Source of the DNA: Dehalococcoidia bacterium | GTDB taxonomy: Bacteria > Chloroflexota > Dehalococcoidia > SAR202 > UBA11138 | Length of the DNA stretch: 5,287 nt | Assembly (NCBI GenBank): GCA_012270665.1 | Contig: JAAXHY010000022.1 | Coordinates: 1-5,287, forward strand | Direction: 5' to 3' | Part shown: positions 1 to 5,287 of the stretch, piece after piece | Layout: every line of letters begins with the position of its first letter | Numbering within the stretch: the stretch's first letter is position 1 | Notes under the pieces: model-generated | What the model saw: the letters and a program-made list of their open reading frames with translations, nothing else | What the model was told of the DNA's origin: nothing | Databases searched by the model: none | Made by a program: the position numbers and the translations under genes

Positions 1-1098
1 ATAACTTACCTCCACCGAGTCGCCCACCTCATAGCTCCACAAAAGGGTAAGGAAATCGCTCACGCCTTTGGTCGGTATTCCGTCCAGATCCGTGATGACG
101 TCGCCCACCTGAAGACCCGCGTTGAAGGCCGCTCCCCTCTGGGCGATTCGGGTTATTATCACCCCCTCCTTCACGTTCAGGCCAAGCCGATTCGATATGG
201 CGGGCGTAACATCTTCCACACTAACCTCCATCGAAGGGCGGACAACTTCGCCATGCTCTATCAGGCTTGCTATGACGGGCAGCGCGGTCTCCGAACTGAC
301 GGCGAAGCCGATGCCCTGAGCCTGGCCCAGCATGGCGGCGCTTATTCCGATCACCTTCCCGTCCAGGCTCACAAGCGGCCCCCCGCTGTTGCCCTTGTTG
401 ATTGCGGCGTCGGTCTGGATCATGTGGTACAGAGGCCCCCGCTCGGTAGGGACTGTTCGTCCCAGCGCGCTGATGATTCCCAGCGTCACCGTCGGCCCCC
501 CTTTCAAAGAAAGCGCATTGCCCAGCGCCACAACCCAGTCCCCCACTCTCATGCTGTCCGAGTTTCCCCACTCCACAACCCGCAGGTCCGCCTCCGGCTC
601 TATCTTGAGGACCGCGAGGTCGGTGACGACATCCCATCCCACTATGTCGGCGTCGTAACTCTCCCCATTCGGCAGGTCCACCTTCACCGCTATCACGTCG
701 TGAATGACGTGATAGTTAGTGATTATGTACCCGTCCGAACTCACTATGATGCCCGATCCCGCGCCTTCGTCCGTAAAGTCGAAGAACAGTCCCCTGTTCA
801 CCGACTCGACCGAGATTGACGCGACCACCTCCTCGACGCTGTCCACCAGGTCGGCGATGGAAGGTAATTCTCCGATCTGGGACGTTTCCGGCGAACCCAG
901 GAACGCGCTCACTATCGGGGGGGCTTCCAGCGCCACCGTGGGCACAGGGGTTGGAGGCGGAGGAACTTCCGTAGGCGCGGGTATAGGAGTGTGCGCGGGC
1001 GCGGGCGCGGGAGAGCCGCACGCCAAGCCGAACGCGACAACGGCGCCCAAAAGTAAGGACCGCAAACCCAGTGTCGGAGGGCTATGCTTCCGTTTCAC
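1..1098 (-). CDS. htrA: HtrA/DegP-family serine protease, putative lipoprotein with PDZ domain (3' end cut by window)
   Basis: Extracytoplasmic quality-control protease that would cleave misfolded or damaged envelope proteins. The frame is open for 366 codons from a GTG at 1098 to the left edge, so the C-terminus is missing. The N-terminus (MKRKHS...) has a basic segment, a hydrophobic stretch at about residues 15-26, and then Gly-Leu-Ala-Cys with Cys27. This fits the loose lipobox pattern, although Gly at -3 is less usual than Leu. Residues 28-62 are a Pro/Ala/Thr-rich linker. The trypsin-like domain (about 85-280) carries His130 in TNYHV, Asp160 in TDLAVLKI and Ser238 in GNSGGP. The spacing of 30 and 78 residues is close to that of DegP. 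A PDZ domain starts near residue 287 (GVIITRI, then AGLQVGDVITDLDG). No ATG precedes the domain in this frame. GTG 1098 is chosen because it gives a good signal peptide and has AAGGG 12 nt upstream. It overlaps the end of the upstream membrane-protein gene by 17 nt, suggesting translational coupling. A second PDZ domain cannot be excluded. Confidence 0.93.
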   Translation of the reverse strand, partial: MKRKHSPPTLGLRSLLLGAVVAFGLACGSPAPAPAHTPIPAPTEVPPPPTPVPTVALEAPPIVSAFLGSPETSQIGELPSIADLVDSVEEVVASISVESVNRGLFFDFTDEGAGSGIIVSSDGYIITNYHVIHDVIAVKVDLPNGESYDADIVGWDVVTDLAVLKIEPEADLRVVEWGNSDSMRVGDWVVALGNALSLKGGPTVTLGIISALGRTVPTERGPLYHMIQTDAAINKGNSGGPLVSLDGKVIGISAAMLGQAQGIGFAVSSETALPVIASLIEHGEVVRPSMEVSVEDVTPAISNRLGLNVKEGVIITRIAQRGAAFNAGLQVGDVITDLDGIPTKGVSDFLTLLWSYEVGDSVEVSY

Positions 1099-1996
1099 CT
1101 GTAGCCACGACCCTTAGCCTGACTCGTGTAAGACCCGTCCACATCAATCGGTGTCCCCTTACTCCAAAACTCACACCCTTGGTGATTCTGGCGTAGCGCG
1201 AAGTCAGAAGCGCGCCAAACAGCAAGACGATAGCCGATACATACACCCAGCCCAACAAAGCCATCACTGCCCCCACCGATCCGTAGAGCACGTTATGTAC
1301 GGAATATGTGTTCACGTACTGAAGGAATCCCCACTTGGCGCCTTCGAAAGCCAGGCAGGAGAACACAGCCCCAAGCCAGACGTCCGAGAATCTCACTTCC
1401 GTGTTCGGCATATACCTGTAAAGCACCAAAAATGTTGAGAATGACAGGAGCGGAGACACCGCTTGTGATACAACCTTCGACAGAAATTCGAAGCTTATAT
1501 CTGGGAATACGATCACGAGGCCCTTATGGATTGACGACGCGGTTGGCGCGACGAAGAGAAGCATGACCATTAGTATCCCGGCGGCCGCCGCCAGCGCCAT
1601 GTCTATGAGTCGCTCCTTTATGAAAGGACGCGTTTTCTGAATACCCCAAGCAATGTTTATTCCCTTCCTGATGGCTCCGAAAGCCGCCGACGATGCCCAC
1701 ATGAGCCCAAGCGCCGACACGATCCCGGTTATGACCTTCGCGGACGCCACGCCGCTCACCGTCTGGGCTACGAAGCCGGACGATATAGGAATGACCTCTG
1801 CCACCTGTTCGGCAAGCTCAACCTGGTCGGCGTCCGGTCCAAGAAAAAATCCCCAGATCGAGATTGTCGCGAGTATCAGGGGAAACATGGAAAAGAGCAT
1901 ATAGAACGCGATTGCCCCCGCGACATAAGGGCAATTCTTGCTGAGAAAGTCATTGACCATGTCTGTGCACAGAAGCGCAAACCTGATGAGATACAT
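1082..1996 (-). CDS. yihY: YihY/virulence factor BrkB family (UPF0761-type) inner-membrane protein
   Basis: A 304-residue integral membrane protein, a normal length for the YihY/BrkB family. The family's molecular function is not firmly established. It was once annotated as ribonuclease BN in error, and BrkB was linked to serum resistance. About six hydrophobic segments can be read, near residues 24-53, 86-107, 131-151, 176-196, 206-226 and 238-266. Family-like features are the N-terminal GAIAFYMLFSMFPLI segment, the YRYMPNTEVRF motif (about 193-203) and the YGSVGAVMALLGWVYVSAI stretch (about 238-256). The C-terminal tail after 267 is short and basic. The ATG at 1996 is the furthest upstream start I would accept. 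Met13 is an alternative that keeps every membrane segment. The gene has no good Shine-Dalgarno next to the ATG, but AAAGGGG lies about 30 nt upstream, beyond a hairpin. It is first in a two-gene operon with the HtrA-like protease, whose start overlaps its 3' end by 17 nt. Confidence 0.9.
   Translation of the reverse strand: MYLIRFALLCTDMVNDFLSKNCPYVAGAIAFYMLFSMFPLILATISIWGFFLGPDADQVELAEQVAEVIPISSGFVAQTVSGVASAKVITGIVSALGLMWASSAAFGAIRKGINIAWGIQKTRPFIKERLIDMALAAAAGILMVMLLFVAPTASSIHKGLVIVFPDISFEFLSKVVSQAVSPLLSFSTFLVLYRYMPNTEVRFSDVWLGAVFSCLAFEGAKWGFLQYVNTYSVHNVLYGSVGAVMALLGWVYVSAIVLLFGALLTSRYARITKGVSFGVRGHRLMWTGLTRVRLRVVATGETEA
1111..1115 (-). promoter_or_regulatory. Probable ribosome binding site for the HtrA-like gene
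   Basis: AAGGG on the minus strand lies 12 nt before the GTG at 1098, inside the last codons of the upstream membrane-protein gene. The spacing is a little long. It supports the GTG as the start, because no ATG is available in frame. Confidence 0.4.
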
Positions 1997-2008
1997 TGAA
2001 GAACCGGC

Positions 2009-2024
2009 GCGGACCCGCGTCCGC
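2009..2024 (-). promoter_or_regulatory. GC-rich hairpin in the leader of the yihY-like gene
   Basis: A perfect 6-bp inverted repeat, GCGGAC/GTCCGC, has a 4-nt spacer and would form a stable small stem-loop in the transcript 12 nt before the start codon. It sits between a purine-rich Shine-Dalgarno-like AAAGGGG (2027-2033) and the ATG. It has no U-tract, so it is not a terminator. A role in translation initiation is inference. Confidence 0.4.
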
Positions 2025-2057
2025 TTCCCCTTTCTGGCAACTTTTGTATTTCCCCCG

Positions 2058-2086
2058 ATGCTACCGAATCATCGTAGCGCAGTCAA
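2058..2086 (-). promoter_or_regulatory. Candidate sigma70-type promoter for the yihY-htrA operon
   Basis: On the minus strand, TTGACT (2081-2086) matches 5 of 6 bases of the -35 consensus. It is followed after exactly 17 bp by TAGCAT (2058-2063), which matches 4 of 6 bases of the -10 consensus. Transcription would begin near 2051 and leave a leader of about 55 nt before the ATG at 1996. The call rests on consensus matching only. Confidence 0.5.
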
Positions 2087-2201
2087 GGCAGCCTGTCCGG
2101 ACTTAACCCGTCTCGAGGATTCCTGTTGTTGCCCACGCCTACGAATCTCTGTAAACTTGTCCACAATGTAATGCACACTCGGAGATTTTAGAAATAGAAT
2201 C

Positions 2202-3761
2202 ATGGTAATCAGACGCAAAGTCGACAAGCGTGAACAGCTTCGCAGAATGCGGGAAGAGGCCGCTCTCGGTGGAGGTCAGCGGCGCATCGAGTCCCAGCAT
2301 AAACGCGGGAAGCTCACCGCCAGAGAGCGCATAGCTCTCCTTCTGGATGAAGGCTCGTTTCAGGAACTCGACACTTTCGTAACTCATCGATCCACCGACT
2401 TCGGTCTTGCCGACCAGATATACCTCGGCGACGCGGTCGTCACGGGGTATGGCAAAGTGGATGGACGGTTCGTTTACGTGTACTCTCAGGACTTCACCGT
2501 TCTGGGCGGGTCGCTCTCCGAGGCCGTGGCCGGCAAGATATGCAAGGTCATGGACCTCGCCGTGAGCAACGGCGCCCCCGTCGTGGGTCTGATTGACTCA
2601 GGCGGAGCCCGGATACAGGAAGGCGTAGATAGCCTCGCCGGATACAGCGACATCTTTCACCGGAACGTCCGGGCCTCCGGCGTAATTCCTCAGATCTCGG
2701 TAATACTCGGTCCCGCCGCTGGTGGAGCGACCTACTCACCGGCGCTGACCGACTTCGTCTTCATGGCGTCGGGCATCGGGCAGATGTACATAACAGGCCC
2801 AGACGTAATTCGCGCGGTAACCGGCGAAGAGGTAACGCATGAAGAACTAGGCGGAGCGACCACGCACACCACGAGAAGCGGCGTGGCCCACTTCTCCGTC
2901 GAGGGAGAAGAGGCTTGCTTGGCCCAGGTGAGGAGACTTTTGGGATTCCTTCCGCAGAACAACATGGAGGACCCTCCCACGCTGGACATGGGGGACGATC
3001 CGGAGCGGCGCGAATACGATTTGGCTCACGTCATACCCGACAATCCGAACCGGCCCTACAATATGATGGACGTGGTGCATCAAGTCGTTGACGCCGGAGA
3101 CTTCATGCAAGTGCATGAGCGATTCGCCCCCAACGTAATCGTCGGCTTCGCCAGGTTCGACGGGAGGACGGTGGGAATCGTCGGAAACCAGCCGAGGCAG
3201 ATCGCGGGGGTTCTTGACATCAACGCATCGGTAAAGGCGGCAAGGTTCGTGAGATTCTGCGACGCCTTCAACATACCGCTGGTGACCTTCATTGACGTTC
3301 CTGGATTCATGCCCGGAACCACCCAGGAATACGGCGGCATAATCAGGCACGGCGCGAAGCTGATATACGCATACGCCGAGGCCACCGTCCCAAAGGTCAG
3401 CGTCCTCATCAAGAAGGCCTACGGCGGCGCGTACATAGTCATGAGCAGCAAGAATCTGCGCAGCGACGTCAATCTCTCCTGGCCAACGGGCGAGGTCGCG
3501 GTCATGGGCGCCGGGGGCGCGGTCAACATCATCCACCGCAACGAGATACGAAATTCGGAAGACCCCGAAGACACCCGCGCGGACCTCACCACCGAATACG
3601 AAGAACGCCTTATGAACCCGTATATCGCGGCGTCACGCGGGATGATAGACGACGTGATAGACCCACTGGAAACCCGCCCCAAGATCATACGCTCGCTCGA
3701 AATGCTCGCAAACAAGCGAGAACAACTCCCCTTCAAGAAGCATGGGAGCATTCCCCTGTGA
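2202..3761 (+). CDS. pccB: Acyl-CoA carboxylase carboxyltransferase (beta) subunit, acetyl/propionyl-CoA type
   Basis: Transfers the carboxyl group from carboxybiotin to an acyl-CoA, giving methylmalonyl-CoA or malonyl-CoA. It would work in the cytoplasm with a biotin carboxylase and a biotin carrier protein. At 519 residues it is the usual full length. The N-terminal [17 protein letters not shown] (28-44) and THRSTDFG (61-68) are typical of the family. The N-terminal crotonase-like half carries SGGARIQEG (133-141) and [12 protein letters not shown] (171-182). The C-terminal half carries [10 protein letters not shown] (363-372), AYGGAYIVM (406-414) and [16 protein letters not shown] (431-446). 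The last resembles actinobacterial AccB/AccD5 more than methylmalonyl-CoA decarboxylase. Ile412 occupies the position that separates propionyl-only (Asp) from broader acetyl/propionyl enzymes (Ile). ATG 2202 is the only sensible start, as an in-frame stop lies at 2169. GGAG at 2181-2184 is rather far upstream, so initiation may be weak or leaderless. The stop overlaps the GTG of the next gene. Confidence 0.95.
   Translation: MVIRRKVDKREQLRRMREEAALGGGQRRIESQHKRGKLTARERIALLLDEGSFQELDTFVTHRSTDFGLADQIYLGDAVVTGYGKVDGRFVYVYSQDFTVLGGSLSEAVAGKICKVMDLAVSNGAPVVGLIDSGGARIQEGVDSLAGYSDIFHRNVRASGVIPQISVILGPAAGGATYSPALTDFVFMASGIGQMYITGPDVIRAVTGEEVTHEELGGATTHTTRSGVAHFSVEGEEACLAQVRRLLGFLPQNNMEDPPTLDMGDDPERREYDLAHVIPDNPNRPYNMMDVVHQVVDAGDFMQVHERFAPNVIVGFARFDGRTVGIVGNQPRQIAGVLDINASVKAARFVRFCDAFNIPLVTFIDVPGFMPGTTQEYGGIIRHGAKLIYAYAEATVPKVSVLIKKAYGGAYIVMSSKNLRSDVNLSWPTGEVAVMGAGGAVNIIHRNEIRNSEDPEDTRADLTTEYEERLMNPYIAASRGMIDDVIDPLETRPKIIRSLEMLANKREQLPFKKHGSIPL
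3744..3748 (+). promoter_or_regulatory. Ribosome binding site for the 64-aa gene
   Basis: GGGAG inside the last codons of the carboxyltransferase gene lies 9 nt before the GTG at 3758. This is ideal spacing and supports GTG as a real start. Confidence 0.5.
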
Positions 3762-3952
3762 ACATAAGAGCGGCCGGAGGCGGCGCGGGGCTGAGTCCTG
3801 AACTGGCGGCGGCTATGACCGCCGCGGTTCGCGCTTTCTTCGAGCAGGAACCCATCCGGCCCTCGGAACGGCGCTCCGGCATCTCAGCGTGGCGCATGGT
3901 CGCGCACGCCGCATCGGTTCCCAGATTGCGCGCGTGGCGTGGCCACGACTGA
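3758..3952 (+). CDS. Small (64 aa) protein, possible accessory subunit of the carboxylase
   Basis: It starts at a GTG that shares GTGA with the stop of the carboxyltransferase gene, a classic coupling arrangement, and has GGGAG at a good distance. The protein has a Gly-rich start and a short amphipathic helix-like stretch, [20 protein letters not shown] (about 12-31). A basic linker follows, then a tail with spaced tryptophans (SAWRM near 43-47, RAW near 58-60). It has no membrane segment, biotin-attachment motif or cysteines. The layout of an ELAA-type helix followed by an S-x-W motif and a Trp-containing end resembles the small epsilon subunit (AccE) of actinobacterial acyl-CoA carboxylases. 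It also resembles the cytoplasmic end of OadG-like gamma subunits. The resemblance is by eye only. Position between two carboxyltransferase genes strengthens the idea of a subunit that helps assembly. It could instead be an unrelated small protein. Confidence 0.6.
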   Translation: MNIRAAGGGAGLSPELAAAMTAAVRAFFEQEPIRPSERRSGISAWRMVAHAASVPRLRAWRGHD

Positions 3953-3980
3953 CATTTCAAACTCGATCAAGACCCGGACA

Positions 3981-5287
3981 ATGACAGGGACACCCCTCAA
4001 GCTCAGCGACACCACTTTCCGAGACGCTCACCAGAGCCTCATGGCCACCAGGCTTCGCACCGAGGATATGACTCCCCTGGCCGAAAAGATGGACTCCGTC
4101 GGATTCTTTTCGATGGAGGTGTGGGGCGGCGCGACCTTCGACTCCGCTACCAGATTTCTCGCCGAAGACCCGTGGGAACGCCTGCGAACCTTCAAGTCCC
4201 TAATGCCCAATACCAAGCTCTCCATGTTGCTGCGCGGACAGTCCCTCGTCGGATACCGCAACTACGCCGACGACGTTGTGGATAAGTTCGTCGAACGCTC
4301 AGCTGAGAACGGCATAGACATCTTCCGCGTGTTCGACGCCCTCAACTACGAACCCAACCTGGAAAGAGCGGCCTCGGCCGTCAAGAACTCGGGAAGACAT
4401 CTCCAGCTTGCCATCTGCTACACCATCAGCGAAGGTGGCCGCATGGGTGGCGACATTTACAACTTGGAATACTATCTGTCCAAAGCGCGCAGCTTCCGCG
4501 ACATGGGCGCCGACAGCGTCTGCATCAAGGATATGGGAGGTCTGCTTGCTCCCTATGACGCCTATGAACTTGTGACCGCTATCAAGTCCGAGATAGATCT
4601 CCCCCTCCAACTCCACGCGCACTACACCAGCGGCATGGCCTCCATGTCCGCGCTCAAAGCAGTCGAGGCGGGGCTTGACATTCTGGACGTATGCCTCGCG
4701 CCTCTCGCTCTCAGGACGTCTCAACCGGCGGTCGAGCCAATCGTAGTCACACTGGGCGAGACCGAGCGGGATCCGGGCGTTGATCTCGAGACGCTGCTCG
4801 ACCTGGGTGACCAGCTCGAGGAGATCCTGCCCAAGTACGCCGACCATCTGGAAACGACGCGCTCAGCCGTCATTGACGCCCGCGTCCTCAGCCACCAGAT
4901 TCCCGGCGGAATGGCGTCCAATATGGTCTCTCAGCTACGCGAGGCGGACGCGCTGGATAGGATGACAGAGGTGCTGGAGGAGATTCCTCGGACACGCGCC
5001 GACCTCGGATTCCCGCCACTGGTCACGCCGATGAGCCAGATGGTGGGCGCTCAGGCGGTGAACAACATCATCTTCGGACGATATACGGTCGTTTCCGAGC
5101 CTGTGAAGGAATACCTGCGCGGCAACTACGGCAAGCCCGTATCTCCTGTACGAGACGAACTCATGGACAAGTTGTCGCAAACCGAAGAGATAACGCCCGC
5201 CCCAGAAAGGCCCGGCGATGTCATCGAGCCGGAGTTGGAAGCGGCCAGAGAAGCTGTATCAGACCTGACGGACGATATAGACGATGC
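3981..5287 (+). CDS. pycB: PycB/OadA-type biotin carboxyltransferase subunit (pyruvate carboxylase subunit B or oxaloacetate decarboxylase alpha; 3' end cut)
   Basis: Transfers a carboxyl group between biotin and pyruvate/oxaloacetate. The frame is open for 435 codons to the right edge. Catalytic features are present: LSDTTFRDAHQS (8-19, metal-ligand Asp15), RVFDALN, VCIKDMGG with Lys183 (the carbamylated lysine in this family), LHAHYTSG with metal ligands His212 and His214, and TSQP with Thr246 (the proton-relay Thr of pyruvate carboxylase). A conserved carboxyltransferase C-terminal region follows (IPGGMASNM, GFPPLVTPMSQMVGAQAVNNI, NYGKPVSPV). The last residues (APERPGDVIEPELEAARE) match the point just before the usual ALFPQ-type segment, so most of the catalytic part is here. 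A biotinyl domain, if present, lies beyond the window. ATG 3981 lies 28 nt after the previous stop and has no clear Shine-Dalgarno. GTG 3939 in the same frame would add 14 residues and overlap the 64-aa gene, and is a real alternative. Without a visible OadB-type membrane partner, carboxylase and decarboxylase roles cannot be separated. Confidence 0.93.
   Translation, partial: MTGTPLKLSDTTFRDAHQSLMATRLRTEDMTPLAEKMDSVGFFSMEVWGGATFDSATRFLAEDPWERLRTFKSLMPNTKLSMLLRGQSLVGYRNYADDVVDKFVERSAENGIDIFRVFDALNYEPNLERAASAVKNSGRHLQLAICYTISEGGRMGGDIYNLEYYLSKARSFRDMGADSVCIKDMGGLLAPYDAYELVTAIKSEIDLPLQLHAHYTSGMASMSALKAVEAGLDILDVCLAPLALRTSQPAVEPIVVTLGETERDPGVDLETLLDLGDQLEEILPKYADHLETTRSAVIDARVLSHQIPGGMASNMVSQLREADALDRMTEVLEEIPRTRADLGFPPLVTPMSQMVGAQAVNNIIFGRYTVVSEPVKEYLRGNYGKPVSPVRDELMDKLSQTEEITPAPERPGDVIEPELEAAREAVSDLTDDIDD

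Larger units (their letters stand above)
1997..2201. other. Divergent intergenic region (205 bp)
   Basis: This region separates the two divergent operons and must hold promoters for both. On the minus strand there is a convincing -35/-10 pair and a leader hairpin, listed separately. On the plus strand the best -10 candidate is TGTAAT at 2166-2171, with no good -35 at the usual distance. Another weak pair is TTGTTG (2126-2131) with TGTAAA (2150-2155). Two competing 5-bp hairpins (GCTAC/GTAGC at 2060-2078 and CGATG/CATCG at 2056-2074) overlap the minus-strand -10 and could be an operator or chance. A short open frame crosses the region but does not look coding. Confidence 0.6.

Noticed and set aside
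221..637. 138-aa minus-strand open frame in the HtrA region
   Set aside because: It is Gly/Arg-rich and out of frame with the conserved protease, so it is a shadow of the same gene.
253..819. 188-aa open frame on the plus strand opposite the HtrA-like gene
   Set aside because: The minus strand here encodes a complete trypsin-like domain with all catalytic residues. The plus-strand product has no domain-like pattern and is an antisense shadow.
961..1020. Short GCGGGC-like repeats that could suggest a tandem repeat element
   Set aside because: They encode the Pro/Ala-rich linker of the protease in frame, so the repetition is explained by the protein composition.
2056..2078. Small inverted repeats as a possible terminator
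   Set aside because: Stems are only 5 bp, have no T-tract, and lie between divergent promoters where no gene ends.
1938..2171. 77-aa plus-strand open frame across the intergenic region
   Set aside because: It begins inside the antisense of the YihY-like gene, covers the best minus-strand promoter, and has no Shine-Dalgarno or domain-like sequence.
2847..3536. 229-aa open frame on the minus strand inside the carboxyltransferase gene
   Set aside because: It lies fully antisense to a strongly conserved 519-aa gene and shows no recognisable domain. Its His/Asp/Val-rich composition is what a high-GC gene gives in an antisense frame.
4299..4847. 182-aa minus-strand open frame inside the PycB-type gene
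   Set aside because: It is antisense to the catalytic core of the carboxyltransferase, with no start signal or recognisable motif.

Overview
The window holds two divergently oriented gene groups separated by a 205-bp intergenic region. All of it reads as ordinary bacterial chromosome. GC content is moderately high, genes are tightly packed, and starts overlap stops. I see no mobile element, CRISPR array, tRNA or rRNA. The proline/threonine-rich lipoprotein linker on the protease, and a stand-alone acyl-CoA carboxyltransferase next to a PycB/OadA-type carboxyltransferase, would fit a Chloroflexota-type bacterium (for example a Dehalococcoidia/SAR202-like lineage). This is an impression from gene style, not a demonstrated assignment.

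Left group, minus strand, read from 1996 down to 1. The first gene is a YihY/BrkB-family multi-pass inner-membrane protein (1082-1996). Its stop is overlapped by 17 nt by the GTG start of a second gene (1098 to the left edge). That gene encodes an HtrA/DegP-type serine protease that looks like a lipoprotein, with an intact His-Asp-Ser triad and at least the start of a PDZ domain. It has no ATG start and runs off the window. A plausible sigma70-type promoter (TTGACT, 17 bp, TAGCAT) lies upstream of the pair, with a short GC-rich hairpin in the leader.

Right group, plus strand, 2202 to the right edge. A full-length biotin-dependent acyl-CoA carboxylase carboxyltransferase subunit (519 aa, PccB/AccB type) comes first. 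A 64-aa protein follows, starting within a GTGA overlap with the previous stop. Last is a PycB/OadA-type biotin carboxyltransferase (pyruvate/oxaloacetate side) cut by the right edge after about 435 residues. The spacing points to one operon for biotin-dependent carboxyl transfer, linking acetyl/propionyl-CoA carboxylation with pyruvate/oxaloacetate carboxyl transfer. The biotin carboxylase and a biotin carrier domain are not in the window. They may lie downstream, or elsewhere.

No clearly undescribed system is visible. The parts most worth a second look are the 64-aa protein between the two carboxyltransferases, the substrate-specificity residue of the first carboxyltransferase, and the overlapping pairing of a membrane protein with a lipoprotein protease.
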